The notes under the pieces were generated by a model. It was not told where the DNA came from and ran no database searches. It saw only the letters and a program-made list of their open reading frames with translations. This document shows positions 37,113-46,623 of a stretch of 64,000 nucleotides of DNA, piece after piece. Each line of letters begins with the position of its first letter. Position 1 is the first letter of the stretch. Made by a program: the position numbers and the translations under genes. The DNA lies in assembly GCF_900069005.2 (NCBI RefSeq), contig NZ_LN831279.1, positions 186,001-250,000 of the forward strand, read 5' to 3'. The DNA comes from Paenibacillus sp. GM2 (GTDB lineage: Bacteria; Bacillota; Bacilli; Paenibacillales; Paenibacillaceae).

Positions 37113-37352
37113 CAAGCGTTTTCCCCTCCTTCTTAAAAGGCTGTTCAAATGCCTTATCCAGACCTTTTAAAATTACCTCTTAATAAAGTATGAGAAGAGC
37201 GGCTATCAGTAACGGCAAGTACCCTGATGCATGGGGATTTTCCATGATTTGAATTTTTTTAATTTAATTTTCAGGTTGCAGTAAGGTTCTATTAAGGATG
37301 CAATGGTACAGTAATGATACTCCCTCTTCTTCATTATATATAAATACACAAA
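37113..37352. other. Non-coding spacer between convergently placed minus-strand units
   Basis: Holds the ribosome binding site and presumably the promoter of the LSm-like gene. It is AT-rich, and no gene, riboswitch or strong repeat is seen. Confidence 0.4.
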
Positions 37353-37380
37353 GAAACCATCCCGTGTTTGGGATGGTTTC
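37353..37380 (-). terminator. Hairpin terminator downstream of the OpuA-type operon
   Basis: GAAACCATCCC / GGGATGGTTTC, 50 bp past the stop codon of the binding-protein gene on the minus strand, followed there by TTTGTGTATTT. It could act in both directions. Confidence 0.65.
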
Positions 37381-37430
37381 CTCTTGTTTCAGGGACTTTC
37401 TCGGATTGATCAGAGACTAGAATCCCCTTA

Positions 37431-38348
37431 TTATTTGTTCAAATCTTCAATGGTCGTGATGTCTACATAGGAGGGAACAACTAGTCCGGTACGAACTCCG
37501 GTCATGTTAGCGCCGAGATCTTCAACCTGGTCTTTATACTTGGCCCAATAATCGGCGTGAGTTAAGGGGAGCCATGCCGCTGCCATCGCATCTACATCAC
37601 CGCTGGCCACCCCTGTCCACATCGGTCCAGCTTCAACCTGAAGTGCCGTAACTTTATAGCCAAGCTTGCTCTCAAGCACGTATTTCAACAGGTTTGTGCT
37701 GGCGATTTCAGAATCCCAGGCCACATAACTTAATTTCAGCGGATCCCCATTTGCCGGAGTCAGATCTTGGGTCCAGGAATCAACACGGTCGCTATGGCTG
37801 TCTGCCCACTCCTTGGCTGCAGCTTCAGGGTCTTTGCCGTCCTGGATCGCAGACATGATCTCGCCCATTTCATCTGAGGTCCATTCAAAGCGGTTAAGGA
37901 ATTCATAAGCTACCGGCTGATCTTCCTTCAAGCCTTTGCGGGCGATGGTATGAATTTCTTCTGCATCCCCGTAGACTTTCTTCGAATCATCGAGGAATTT
38001 AAGATCATACTTAGAGAACATCCAGTGTGGTGTCCAACCGGTAATAATGATCGGTTCTTTCTTCTTAATCGACTTATCCAGCATCGCAGTCATGGCCGCG
38101 CTTGATCCTTCGACCAACTTCCAATCCTTCAGATCATATTGCTTGATCGCTTCATCTGTGGCTTTCATAATTCCTGCGCCGGGATCAATGCCGATAATTT
38201 GGTAATTGACCTGCTTCCCGACGGAAGTTGCTTCACCATTTCCGGATGTGTTGTTATTCCCATTTTTGTTAGCAGCTTGACCGCAAGCGGACAGCGCGAG
38301 CACAGAGGCAAGACCACCGATAAGCAAAAGTTTCTTCGATAATTTCAT
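37431..38348 (-). CDS. opuAC: Glycine betaine-binding lipoprotein (OpuAC-like)
   Basis: Substrate-binding lipoprotein of 305 residues for a compatible-solute importer. The signal peptide ends with the lipobox LSAC (Cys ~22), followed by an Asn/Gly-rich linker. Family motifs are IGIDPGAGIMKATDEAI, ITGWTPHWMFSKYDLKFLDD, YVAWDSEIASTNLLKYVL and AAWLPLTHADYW; the Trp/Tyr residues in these segments would form the aromatic box that holds the quaternary ammonium group. GGGGAGA precedes the ATG. It is the last gene of the ATPase-permease-binding protein operon, two bases after the permease gene. It serves osmoprotection. Confidence 0.92.
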   Translation of the reverse strand: MKLSKKLLLIGGLASVLALSACGQAANKNGNNNTSGNGEATSVGKQVNYQIIGIDPGAGIMKATDEAIKQYDLKDWKLVEGSSAAMTAMLDKSIKKKEPIIITGWTPHWMFSKYDLKFLDDSKKVYGDAEEIHTIARKGLKEDQPVAYEFLNRFEWTSDEMGEIMSAIQDGKDPEAAAKEWADSHSDRVDSWTQDLTPANGDPLKLSYVAWDSEIASTNLLKYVLESKLGYKVTALQVEAGPMWTGVASGDVDAMAAAWLPLTHADYWAKYKDQVEDLGANMTGVRTGLVVPSYVDITTIEDLNK

Positions 38349-38350
38349 AG

Positions 38351-39193
38351 TTATTCTCCCCTTTTTTTAGTTTTGAACAGGCCTTGAGTGAACCGATCCA
38401 GTACGATCGCCAGAATGACGACAGCAAGCCCGGCCTCAAAGCCCTGGCCAATCTTCAATTGAGTGACAGCGCGATAGACCGTTGCGCCGATCCCTTGAGC
38501 GCCAATCATGGAAGCGATGACGACCATCGAGAGCGAGAGCATAATAGTCTGATTGACGCCGGTCATCATCGTCGGCATGGCAAGCGGCAATTCCACCTTG
38601 AACAGCTTCTGCCAAGAAGTCGAGCCGAAGGCATCTGCCGCCTCGGAGAGCTCGCCGGATACTTGCTGGATTCCCAGTGTCGTCAGGCGAATCGTTGGCG
38701 GAATGGCGAAAATTACCGAGGCAATAACCCCAGGAACGACCCCCAGACTGAAGAAGGTAACTGCCGGAAGCAAGTAGACGAAGGCTGGCATCGTCTGCAT
38801 GAAGTCGAGCAGCGGGAATACGATCCGATGCGTCGTCTTGCTGTAGGCGCTCCAAATACCGATCGGAATCCCGATTAGAATCGAGATCAGTCCTGAAGTA
38901 ATAACAAGGCCCAGCGTGTTCATCGTTTCTGTCCAATAGCCGAGATTATCAATTAACAGAAATCCGATCGCTGTAAAGAGTGTTAGCGGCCATCGACCAA
39001 TGAGATAGGCAAGGACGCTTAAAATAGCGATAAATAACAGAGGATGCGGAAGAAGGAACAGATCGGAGAATAGATTAACGAACCATTCGATGACCGTTGC
39101 CAGACCGTCGAAAAATCCGCCTAGCGCTGTCCCCATCCAATCGACGATACTTTCAATCCAATCCGCAATCGGTATTTTTGGAATATTATCCAT
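38351..39193 (-). CDS. opuAB: Glycine betaine ABC permease (OpuAB/ProW-like)
   Basis: Permease of 280 residues with about six membrane segments. The N-terminal amphipathic stretch ([20 protein letters not shown]) and the EAA-like loop [25 protein letters not shown] are characteristic of OpuAB/ProW. Its start overlaps the ATPase gene by eight bases and it ends two bases before the binding-protein gene, so all three are co-translated. It forms the channel for betaine uptake across the cytoplasmic membrane. Confidence 0.93.
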   Translation of the reverse strand: MDNIPKIPIADWIESIVDWMGTALGGFFDGLATVIEWFVNLFSDLFLLPHPLLFIAILSVLAYLIGRWPLTLFTAIGFLLIDNLGYWTETMNTLGLVITSGLISILIGIPIGIWSAYSKTTHRIVFPLLDFMQTMPAFVYLLPAVTFFSLGVVPGVIASVIFAIPPTIRLTTLGIQQVSGELSEAADAFGSTSWQKLFKVELPLAMPTMMTGVNQTIMLSLSMVVIASMIGAQGIGATVYRAVTQLKIGQGFEAGLAVVILAIVLDRFTQGLFKTKKRGE

Positions 39194-40406
39194 TGTCCTT
39201 CACCTCCAATACGCTAATTTCATCGCTAAGCCCACCGGCCAGCGCTCCCAGTACGGCCCCGCGTACGATAACGCCAAGCAATCGATCGTCATCCGCTACG
39301 ACCGCAAGCGGCACTTTGGCCGAGCTTGTCACCTCGAACAGATCGCCAAGCAGGGTATCTGGCGAAACCCGCGGACCGTCGGTAATCAGAATGTCCTGTA
39401 ATCCTTGTCCCGCCTTCAATGCTCTGGAGGCATCTTCGGCGGTAATTACGCCGAGCAGCCGCTTGCCGCGATCGATGACGAACAGGTTGGAAATTCCTCG
39501 TTCACGCATTAACTGAAGCGCGACCCGAGGACCGCGATCAAGGGCAACCGTCTCAGGACGCCGCATAACCCGTGATGCCGTAATGACTTTCGATAGATCC
39601 ACGTCTTCAATAAAGCGTTCAACATAACGGTCGGCCGGCTGTGTCAGCATCTCTTCCGGCGTCCCAAGCTGTACGAGCGCTCCATCCTTCATGAGGGCAA
39701 TTCGATCCCCAAGCCGCAGCGCTTCGTCCAGGTCATGGGTAATGAAGATGATCGTCTTCTTCATTTTCTCCTGCAGCTCAAGCAGTTCATCCTGCATATC
39801 GCGGCGAATTAATGGATCAAGTGCGCTAAACGCTTCATCCATAAGCAGGATTTCCGGATCATTGGCTAATGCTCTAGCCAGACCGACCCGCTGCTGCATG
39901 CCACCGCTTAACTGATCAGGCAATTTGTCTTCCCAGCCTTTGAGCCCCACAAGCTCTAACGCTTGCATGGCTTTCTGCTTGCGTTCTTCCTTATTAACTT
40001 TCTGGATCTCAAGGCCATATTCCACGTTGTGCAATACTGTGCGGTGGGGGAATAGTGCAAATTTCTGGAAGACCATCGTAATCTTCTTGCGCCGCACTTC
40101 TCTTAACTGGGTTTTGTTCATCTTCAGCAAATCTTGACCATGCAGCAGGATCTCTCCTGCAGTAGGTTCTATGAGCCGATTCAGCATCCGGACGAGCGTC
40201 GACTTGCCGCTGCCGGACAGGCCCATAATAACGAATATTTCTCCCTTATGGACGCTGAGACTCATTTGGTTGACCCCAACGGTGATTCCTTTTTCTTTGG
40301 CCAGTTTCTCTTTGTTATAGCCTTGCTCAAGCAGCCGAACGCCTTGTTCCGCATTAGGACCGAACAGTTTGCTCAGCTTTCTAATTTCCAAAATATTTTG
40401 TTCCAT
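39186..40406 (-). CDS. opuAA: Glycine betaine ABC ATPase with CBS domains (OpuAA/ProV-like)
   Basis: ATPase of 406 residues, normal for OpuAA. Walker [21 protein letters not shown], signature [18 protein letters not shown] and Walker [14 protein letters not shown] are intact. The C-terminal ~125 residues form two CBS domains ([21 protein letters not shown] and [17 protein letters not shown]), which in the OpuA family sense ionic strength or nucleotides and gate uptake. AGAGGTGAG precedes the ATG. It is the first gene of the operon and diverges from a GbsR-type regulator, which suggests control by that protein as well as by osmotic stress. Confidence 0.94.
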   Translation of the reverse strand: MEQNILEIRKLSKLFGPNAEQGVRLLEQGYNKEKLAKEKGITVGVNQMSLSVHKGEIFVIMGLSGSGKSTLVRMLNRLIEPTAGEILLHGQDLLKMNKTQLREVRRKKITMVFQKFALFPHRTVLHNVEYGLEIQKVNKEERKQKAMQALELVGLKGWEDKLPDQLSGGMQQRVGLARALANDPEILLMDEAFSALDPLIRRDMQDELLELQEKMKKTIIFITHDLDEALRLGDRIALMKDGALVQLGTPEEMLTQPADRYVERFIEDVDLSKVITASRVMRRPETVALDRGPRVALQLMRERGISNLFVIDRGKRLLGVITAEDASRALKAGQGLQDILITDGPRVSPDTLLGDLFEVTSSAKVPLAVVADDDRLLGVIVRGAVLGALAGGLSDEISVLEVKDNG

Positions 40407-40775
40407 ATACTCACCTCTTCAAGTTCCGCTAACAGTTCGCTGAGTTCACGAGTTCTTTGCAGCTTTCTGTAATTCGTAACTATTTATTTGAACATAAAGT
40501 TAAAATGTTGCGATGTGGCGTGCTTAGCTGTTCTATAGTGTAACAAAAGGATAGGAAATTAATCAAAGATAATATCCGTACGTATAGAACGTACAGAAAA
40601 AACTGAACGAATAGAATCTTACGAATCCTCCCTTATGCTTAAAATTGCGGTATGATTCGCTGCTTTACTTTTGGGCATCCTTTTCTTAAGATAAAAATAT
40701 CATTATAAATGCTGAAGGTTTAGGAAATTGTATTACACCAAGATAGCTTGATCGGAACGATAGGAGGTTGCAAGC
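40407..40775. promoter_or_regulatory. Divergent opuA / gbsR-like control region
   Basis: A 369-bp intergenic region. On the minus strand TTGATT (40561-40566) and TACACT (40537-40542) with an 18-bp spacer make a plausible opuA promoter. GTACGT-N5-ACGTAC (40578-40594) is a perfect 6-bp-arm inverted repeat just upstream of that -35. TATAGAAC occurs at 40583-40590 and, inverted, at 40530-40537 over the -10. These are candidate operators for the adjacent GbsR-type regulator. Confidence 0.5.
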
Positions 40776-41327
40776 ATGAGCTTGGACCAGCTCAGCCCGG
40801 AACAACAAACGGCGGTACTTAACGTGCGTAAGCGGGTTATTGAAGCGATAGGAAGAAATATGAATCTGTATGGAATTCCGTTATCAACGGGACATCTGTA
40901 TGGGTTGCTCTTTTTTGCTAATAAACCGATGACCCTTGATGAGATGGGAATGGGAATGAAAATGAGCAAGACGAGCATGAGTACAGGAGTAAGAACCTTG
41001 CTCGATATGAAGATGGTTAATAAAGTGTGGGAGAAAGGATCTCGCAAGGACTTATATGAAGTGGAGTATGACTGGTATCAGACGTTTACCGACTTCTTCG
41101 CGATCAAATGGCGCAAGGCGGTCGAGGGAAATATTCTGGTGCTTAAGCGTTCCATCAAGGAAATGAACAAGTATTTAACGGAGGATATGGATCCGGAATT
41201 ACAAACTGTCCTTGAGGAGGATATACACAAGATGAATGAGGCAGTTAAATACTATAGCTGGCTTGATCGTCTGATCGATGCGATGGAGAACGGCGATATT
41301 TACGATCTGGTACCCAAAGAGGAGTAA
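40776..41327 (+). CDS. GbsR/OpcR-type MarR-family regulator
   Basis: Regulator of 183 residues, the usual GbsR length. The winged-helix core has STGHLYGLLFFANKPMTLDEM, MGMGMKMSKTSMSTGVRTLL and VWEKGSRKDLYEVEYDWY, typical of the GbsR branch of MarR proteins, which repress choline/betaine uptake and oxidation genes. AGGAGG precedes the ATG. It is divergent from the OpuA operon, so repression of betaine uptake is the likely role; choline or betaine would be the effector by analogy with B. subtilis GbsR/OpcR. Confidence 0.88.
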   Translation: MSLDQLSPEQQTAVLNVRKRVIEAIGRNMNLYGIPLSTGHLYGLLFFANKPMTLDEMGMGMKMSKTSMSTGVRTLLDMKMVNKVWEKGSRKDLYEVEYDWYQTFTDFFAIKWRKAVEGNILVLKRSIKEMNKYLTEDMDPELQTVLEEDIHKMNEAVKYYSWLDRLIDAMENGDIYDLVPKEE

Positions 41328-41370
41328 AATTGTTCTTATCGAATTTAAAGGGTCTGAAGGACGCATTAAG

Positions 41371-41428
41371 ATAGCCTCACCTGTGTGGAACGCTTGATTA
41401 TAAGCGATTTTGACCAGGTAGAGGCTAT
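41371..41428 (+). terminator. Terminator-like hairpin between convergent genes
   Basis: ATAGCCTCACCTG / CAGGTAGAGGCTAT (one bulge) enclosing CGCTT / AAGCG, followed by ATTTGTT; it lies between the GbsR-type gene and the minus-strand hydrolase gene. Confidence 0.65.
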
Positions 41429-41461
41429 ATTTGTTATACATAGGGATATCTAACAATAAAA

Positions 41462-43720
41462 TCAATACACACCGATATCGTCGAGCATAATTTTGCCCCG
41501 GTCACCTATGAGTATGAATGAGAGCGACTTAATGCCTTGGTCGGGAGCAAACTCGGGATTGGCGTCTACAAATTCAGCTATTGGCAGCTGATAGGTCTGA
41601 AATATCGCTTCGGTCGGATTGTTATATTTGCCATCAGACATATGGAGCTCAAGCCAGGGATGAAGTGTAAATTGCACTTCTGATAAAGCGGGTAATTCCC
41701 GAAACTGAGATAGAGGCAAACGCGACTTCATGCCGTTTCCGTCCATAAGCTCGATCTCTATTGAAAAATGGTCCGTCTTCGGATTGTCCTGCTCTTCTAT
41801 TTCATCCAACTCTCTACGCTGATCCGCCAAGGCGAAGGAGAGCAGCTCGGGCGGTCCTTCGGTCGGCTGCGGCGCTTGGTATGGCCAACTCATACGATAG
41901 ACAGATTCCTCTTGGCCAGGCTGAGTTCTCTCCAGGATTAAAGCGTGATCGCCTTTATTCGATTTCCCGCGGTTTTTTGTTTCTACTTCACGCCAAAGGA
42001 TATTCTCGCCTTCCGCAGTCCCGTTCTTCGGCAGGCTCTGTCGGTTCGAATCCTCCTCAAACCGCGTCCACATCGTGAAATGGCCATCTTCATACTGATT
42101 GATATAGGTTGTCTCCGGCATCAAGGGAAGAGCTTCGCGGAAATCGCGGAATAATGGCATATACCTGGTCTCCTCATGCAGCGATGTCTCCATGAAGGCG
42201 GATATATACAATTTAGCAATCATTCTCTGGTTAACACCACTTAGGAATTGATCCCTATTTAATAAAATACCCGATGGAAAGCTGATATCGCGCAATCCCC
42301 AGTCCGTATTGAATTGGCTGTGGTTCGCTCCCTGTACATATAAAGAAGCTTTGAAGAAATCCGTTCCCTTAGTGAAGGAAGAGCGATTGTACTGGCGATC
42401 TCCATCGAAATCACTGACATCGCCATCATTAGCTCCTTGAATGGTCAAGTAGTTGATATCCTTCAATTTAGCATTTATGCCGTCAACCTTCTTGTCGGTG
42501 GGAGCAATAGCGGCCAACGCCCTGATATTGAATTCCTTCACGCTGTCGAGAGTAGCATCGGATTTGAACCAGCTTGCATCATCCACCGCCATCGCGATCG
42601 CTTGCCCACCGCGTGAATGGCCGATCAGACCGATCCGGCTCATATCAACTTTGCCGAAGAAGGGCGTACCTGGAGACTGGGCGAAGGTATGGATCTGCTG
42701 CAGATGCTTCAGCAGCACCCAGGCCCTTACCTTCATATCGTTATTAGGGATTCCCGTCCAAGCGGAGTAATTCAGAAAATTCTCATCGACAGATACCGCA
42801 ATAAACCCCCGACTGGCAAGCAGCTCCCCCAGATAGGCGTAGCCGGCGTCCGAATAATCCTCCATCAAATGGTTGCCATGAACGATAAGAATAAGCGGGT
42901 AAGACTCATCGCTGCTGCCCTCGGGCATCCAGACGCGGCCATTTAGCGGCAGAGCCTTCTCATCATACCGGAGATACATCGTGCGATATTTGGACCAATT
43001 CGTAATGTAGGCGCTGGCATCAACGGATTGAGAGATCAAGTCTGTCTTTGCACCGAACTCTGGCTGCCAAATATCCTTCCCACTACCGTAATTAAAGGTA
43101 GTAACGGCATAGGTTCCAGGCTCCGCCGGATTGTCCATGGACTGATCTGAATCGGCAACGCTTTGGATCGATTTAGTGCTTCCGCTAACGACCAACCCGA
43201 TTACGATACATATACTGAGGGCCCCGATGATTTTCATTCCGGTTCTAAGGTGGCTTCCTGTCCGGCTGCCGTTATAAAGCTTGAAGAGTAATCCGGTTAT
43301 CAGCCCGGCGATCACACCGATTAACGTGAGGATCGCGGCCACAATAATAGAGATTTTGAAGGACTCGTCATTATCGAAAATAAAGTAGGCGGCTCCAAGA
43401 TCGAATAGCACGGTACCGATAAATAGACGCGGCACCGGCAATCCGATTAGGGACAGCAGAACAGCGATCGTATGAGCGACGAAGAACATCCCTACTGTTG
43501 CTGTGAAGAGGAACAACAGCAGATCCAGCCCCAGGCCAAGGCCGGTCGGCAGGCCCAATGCAGCAAGGGCAAAAGCGAACATGCCGGCTCCCCAAGGACC
43601 GGCAATGCTTATTCTCCAGAAGCGAGTGTCATATTGATACGTCCGCCGGATGCGGCGCATCATTCTTGAACGAAGCGTCGGTTTCCGTAAGGAAAATTGA
43701 GTTTGTATTTGTAAATCCAT
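41462..43720 (-). CDS. Membrane-anchored alpha/beta hydrolase
   Basis: A 752-residue protein. The N-terminal ~190 residues contain about five or six membrane segments (FALAALGLPTGLGLGLDLLLF, IIVAAILTLIGVIAGLITGLL, IIGALSICIVIGLVV). An extracytoplasmic domain follows. Residues ~270-520 form an alpha/beta-hydrolase fold with LILIVHGNHLMEDY (oxyanion region) and IGLIGHSRGGQAIA (nucleophile Ser ~369), like dienelactone-hydrolase or PAF-acetylhydrolase-type enzymes. The C-terminal ~230 residues are beta-rich, with a galactose-binding-like look. GGGAGA precedes the ATG. The substrate is unknown; it acts outside the membrane if the topology is right. It stands alone. Confidence 0.78.
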   Translation of the reverse strand: MDLQIQTQFSLRKPTLRSRMMRRIRRTYQYDTRFWRISIAGPWGAGMFAFALAALGLPTGLGLGLDLLLFLFTATVGMFFVAHTIAVLLSLIGLPVPRLFIGTVLFDLGAAYFIFDNDESFKISIIVAAILTLIGVIAGLITGLLFKLYNGSRTGSHLRTGMKIIGALSICIVIGLVVSGSTKSIQSVADSDQSMDNPAEPGTYAVTTFNYGSGKDIWQPEFGAKTDLISQSVDASAYITNWSKYRTMYLRYDEKALPLNGRVWMPEGSSDESYPLILIVHGNHLMEDYSDAGYAYLGELLASRGFIAVSVDENFLNYSAWTGIPNNDMKVRAWVLLKHLQQIHTFAQSPGTPFFGKVDMSRIGLIGHSRGGQAIAMAVDDASWFKSDATLDSVKEFNIRALAAIAPTDKKVDGINAKLKDINYLTIQGANDGDVSDFDGDRQYNRSSFTKGTDFFKASLYVQGANHSQFNTDWGLRDISFPSGILLNRDQFLSGVNQRMIAKLYISAFMETSLHEETRYMPLFRDFREALPLMPETTYINQYEDGHFTMWTRFEEDSNRQSLPKNGTAEGENILWREVETKNRGKSNKGDHALILERTQPGQEESVYRMSWPYQAPQPTEGPPELLSFALADQRRELDEIEEQDNPKTDHFSIEIELMDGNGMKSRLPLSQFRELPALSEVQFTLHPWLELHMSDGKYNNPTEAIFQTYQLPIAEFVDANPEFAPDQGIKSLSFILIGDRGKIMLDDIGVY

Positions 43721-43877
43721 ATTTTCTCCCGTCCTTAGATGACATTATTGTAACATTTTTAGTCCGGGAGTTCCAAAGGAGAAATGAGTTCAAATACTTC
43801 CATTTTATAGAGGTTGTCTTAAAGTCCCTTCTGATAAGAAAACCGATTGAAGTAATGGAGCCGAGATTGCCATTTCT

Positions 43878-45245
43878 TTAACTGCTTGTCCTTTTGTTGC
43901 TGGTTCTGAACTTCAGGAAGGAATAGATGATCAGAATAAACAGTACTCCCAGGCATACCCCGATGCTGATACGATTTTGGGCATCGAATATGAACATAAG
44001 CGCGATCAAGGACAGGCAGAAAATGGTGATCAGCGTGATATAAGGATACCCCCATACCTTGAAGCCAGGTTCATGCGGATAGGTTCTTCTCAGCTTGAAC
44101 TGGGCCATACAGATGCTGATCCATACGAGAATTACGACAAAGCCCGGTACGGCCATCAGTAGTCTAAACAGCCCTTCCTGCGTAAGATAAGCGATCATGG
44201 AGCCAGCGATTAGTACGATTCCGCTCAGCTTGAGACTGTTGATGGGAACGCCTTTCTTGGACAGGAGGCCGAGTGCGGCAGGAGCTTCTCCATCCTTGGC
44301 CATTGAATGCAGCATTCGCGTTGCTCCGTAAATTCCGGAATTTGCTGCGGACAAAACTGCGGTAATGAGAATGAAATTAATAAGGTGAGCCGCGCCTTGC
44401 AATCCGGCAGAAGTCAGTACCTGTACGAATGGACTTGTATGCTCATTCAGACTATTCCACGGAACTAACCCGCAAATGATAAGAATGGGCAGCGTATAGA
44501 ACAAAATCACTCTTAAGATGAAGCTTTTTACGACACGAGGCAGTACCTTCTCAGCATCCTGCGTCTCCGACAGCGTTAATCCGATCAGTTCTGAACCGCC
44601 ATAAGAGAACATGACGACCAGTAGTGCAGAGAAAATGGCAGTCCAGCCGTTAGGGAAGAAGCCGCCATTCCCGGTGAAGTTTTGCAGCATCGGCGCGCTT
44701 GAGCCGGGGATAAGGCCAAACAGAATACAGGCTCCAAGCACAATAAAGACAATAATCATGGCAATCTTGATGCCGGCCAGCCAAAATTCAAATTCTCCAT
44801 AGCCGCCAACACTCATCGTATTAATGACAATAATGAACGCAGCGCAGGCCAGGCTCAACAGCCAGAGGGGAACCTCCGGCATCCAGTATTGCAGGAAGCT
44901 CCCGGCGGCGATGATCTCAATGACGCATACCGACAGCCACATGAAGCAATATAACCAGCCAATGACAAAAGAGAAGCGTTCCCCGAATGCCTCGCGTATA
45001 AATTCCTTCATATTTCTTCCTTTATAAATCGTTGCCATTTCAGCGATCGCGCTCATCACGACGAGGAGCAGAAGCCCTGCGAAGATATAAGAGAAAATAA
45101 CCCCCGGGCCTGCGATACCAACCGTCTCGGCACTTCCTTTAAATATTCCTGTGCCGATTACGCCGCCCATGGCCATAAAGCTAATATGGCGCGGAAGCAG
45201 CTTCTTCTGCAAGGATGATGGTTCTTTGTTATTTGCGTTGTTCAA
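43878..45245 (-). CDS. APC-family amino-acid permease
   Basis: Permease of 455 residues with twelve predicted membrane segments, the size of AAT-type amino-acid/H+ symporters. Diagnostic motifs: FMAMGGVIGTGIFKGSAETV (TM1), the GPGVIFSYIFAG segment, ALLVVMFSYGGSELIGLTLSE (TM6) and the C-terminal TYPHEPGFKVWGYPY. The frame is open to 45347, but GGGAGG is seven bases ahead of TTG 45245 and the residues before it do not look like family sequence, so I chose that start. No T-box or riboswitch was recognised upstream. Substrate unknown. Confidence 0.87.
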   Translation of the reverse strand: MNNANNKEPSSLQKKLLPRHISFMAMGGVIGTGIFKGSAETVGIAGPGVIFSYIFAGLLLLVVMSAIAEMATIYKGRNMKEFIREAFGERFSFVIGWLYCFMWLSVCVIEIIAAGSFLQYWMPEVPLWLLSLACAAFIIVINTMSVGGYGEFEFWLAGIKIAMIIVFIVLGACILFGLIPGSSAPMLQNFTGNGGFFPNGWTAIFSALLVVMFSYGGSELIGLTLSETQDAEKVLPRVVKSFILRVILFYTLPILIICGLVPWNSLNEHTSPFVQVLTSAGLQGAAHLINFILITAVLSAANSGIYGATRMLHSMAKDGEAPAALGLLSKKGVPINSLKLSGIVLIAGSMIAYLTQEGLFRLLMAVPGFVVILVWISICMAQFKLRRTYPHEPGFKVWGYPYITLITIFCLSLIALMFIFDAQNRISIGVCLGVLFILIIYSFLKFRTSNKRTSS

Positions 45246-45418
45246 TGAGAGTCCTCCCAGGTGATGTAATGAAAAAATATATCGAGTCCCATCATACAAT
45301 AAATCGCGGTGTGTAGAAAGTGATATAACTCTTGTGAAGTATTCCAAAAAGTATGGTGTTCCAAAATCATTCGTGGTGGAGTAGTTAAAATCGAGTCTTA
45401 TATTTCATTATAGAAGGG
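45246..45418. other. 5' part of the divergent intergenic region
   Basis: Contains the leader of the amino-acid permease gene on the minus strand. No T-box signature or strong promoter was recognised. Confidence 0.35.
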
Positions 45419-45456
45419 CAGCCTTTCCTCACGGTGTGAGGATAAGGCTGTTTTTT
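45419..45456 (+). terminator. Orphan plus-strand intrinsic terminator
   Basis: CAGCCTTTCCTCA pairs with TGAGGATAAGGCTG (small bulge), followed by TTTTTT. It lies between two divergent genes with no plus-strand gene before it, so it must end a short RNA or a leader transcript. Confidence 0.6.
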
Positions 45457-45507
45457 ATTTTAAATTCCTCATCAATCGGGGTGCTGGGGGACTCTGCTGC
45501 GGGCTTA

Positions 45508-45540
45508 TTGATAAGTATTATTTTTCTTGTTGATAAGTAT
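45508..45540 (+). promoter_or_regulatory. Direct repeat TTGATAAGTAT x2, 22-bp period
   Basis: TTGATAAGTAT occurs at 45508-45518 and again at 45530-45540; a partial copy (TTGATTG) starts at 45550. Direct repeats two helical turns apart suit an AraC-type activator such as the YesN-like regulator encoded at 49459. Confidence 0.5.
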
Positions 45541-45563
45541 CACATTTCGTTGATTGGTCAGGT

Positions 45564-45577
45564 AGTAAACGGTTTCA
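45564..45577 (+). promoter_or_regulatory. Candidate cre (CcpA) site of the second sugar operon
   Basis: AGTAAACGGTTTCA matches 13 of 14 positions of TGWAANCGNTNWCA, 54 bp before the first permease gene and 23 bp downstream of the direct repeats. It predicts glucose repression. Confidence 0.7.
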
Positions 45578-45630
45578 CCATTCTCTAAAATGAAATGTAG
45601 ACGGAGAATGATATTGGGGAGGAACTAGTC

Positions 45631-46593
45631 ATGGCACAGCTTTCCGTGAATCAGACCATCAAGTCTGAGCCAAAGGGAAAGTTTAAGGCGGGGCTTGTCC
45701 GGTTTTATAAGCAGCTGGATCTGCAGCTAATGGTTATACCCGCTTTAATCTTAATCTTTATTTTTAGTTATATTCCGATGTATGGGATCTTGATTGCTTT
45801 TCAGGATTACAAGATCGGACATAGCTTTTCAAGCAGTCCTTGGGTGGGCATGAAGCACTTTGTTTATTTCTTCCACTCACCTGAATTTGGAACGGTCATG
45901 CGCAACACGATCGTAATCAGCTTTCTCAAATTTTTAATTGGATTTCCGGCACCGATCTTTTTGGCATTGATTCTGAATGAAGTAAGAAAGATGGCGTTCA
46001 AGCGCGTTGTACAGACCATCACCTACTTACCGCACTTTATGTCCTGGGTTATCCTCGGCGGCTTGGTTGGCTCCTTGCTGGCGGTAGATGGCGGCAGCGT
46101 CAACATGCTGCTGGAGAAGCTGAATTTAATCGATAAGCCGATTAACTTCTTATCGCTCCCTGAGTACTTCTGGGGAATTCTCGTAACGACGAACGTGTGG
46201 AAAGAAATTGGATTTGGCTCCATTGTATATCTGGCCGCGATTGCTGGGGTAGATCCCCATACTTATGAAGCCGCGTCCATCGACGGTGCAAGCCGCTTTA
46301 AGCAGATCTATTTGATTACGCTTCCGTCAATAATGCCAGTTGTCTCGATCTTTATGATTCTGGCTATCGGTAATTTGCTTAGCGCAGGCTTTGAAGATAT
46401 TTTGATCCTGGCTGCGAATCCGGCAATTCGCGATGTATCTGATGTGCTTGATACTTATGTCGTTCGGGTCGGTATTAACAACTACCGTTATTCTTATGCG
46501 ACTGCTGTTGGCGTGTTTAAGGCAGTGATAAGCGTCGGCTTGCTCACAATGGCGAACTTCGTAGCCAGGCGGAGCGGCAACAGCCTATGGTAA
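45631..46593 (+). CDS. ABC sugar permease, LplB type
   Basis: Permease of 320 residues with six predicted membrane segments; EAA-like loop at YEAASIDGASRFKQIYLITLPSIMP. It is closely similar in pattern to the permease at 16812 (shared VVQTITYLPHFMSWVILG-type segment). GGGGAGG precedes the ATG. It is the first gene of the second import operon, under a cre-like site and direct repeats. The ATPase is missing, as usual for this class. The substrate cannot be deduced because no hydrolase is linked. Confidence 0.9.
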   Translation: MAQLSVNQTIKSEPKGKFKAGLVRFYKQLDLQLMVIPALILIFIFSYIPMYGILIAFQDYKIGHSFSSSPWVGMKHFVYFFHSPEFGTVMRNTIVISFLKFLIGFPAPIFLALILNEVRKMAFKRVVQTITYLPHFMSWVILGGLVGSLLAVDGGSVNMLLEKLNLIDKPINFLSLPEYFWGILVTTNVWKEIGFGSIVYLAAIAGVDPHTYEAASIDGASRFKQIYLITLPSIMPVVSIFMILAIGNLLSAGFEDILILAANPAIRDVSDVLDTYVVRVGINNYRYSYATAVGVFKAVISVGLLTMANFVARRSGNSLW

Positions 46594-46623
46594 AAGGCAC
46601 ACGATCAGAGGAGGAATTGGGAC

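Noticed and set aside
45246..45420. T-box leader ahead of the amino-acid permease
   Set aside because: CGCGGT occurs on the plus strand at ~45305 but the rest of the conserved T-box sequence and a terminator on the minus strand are missing.
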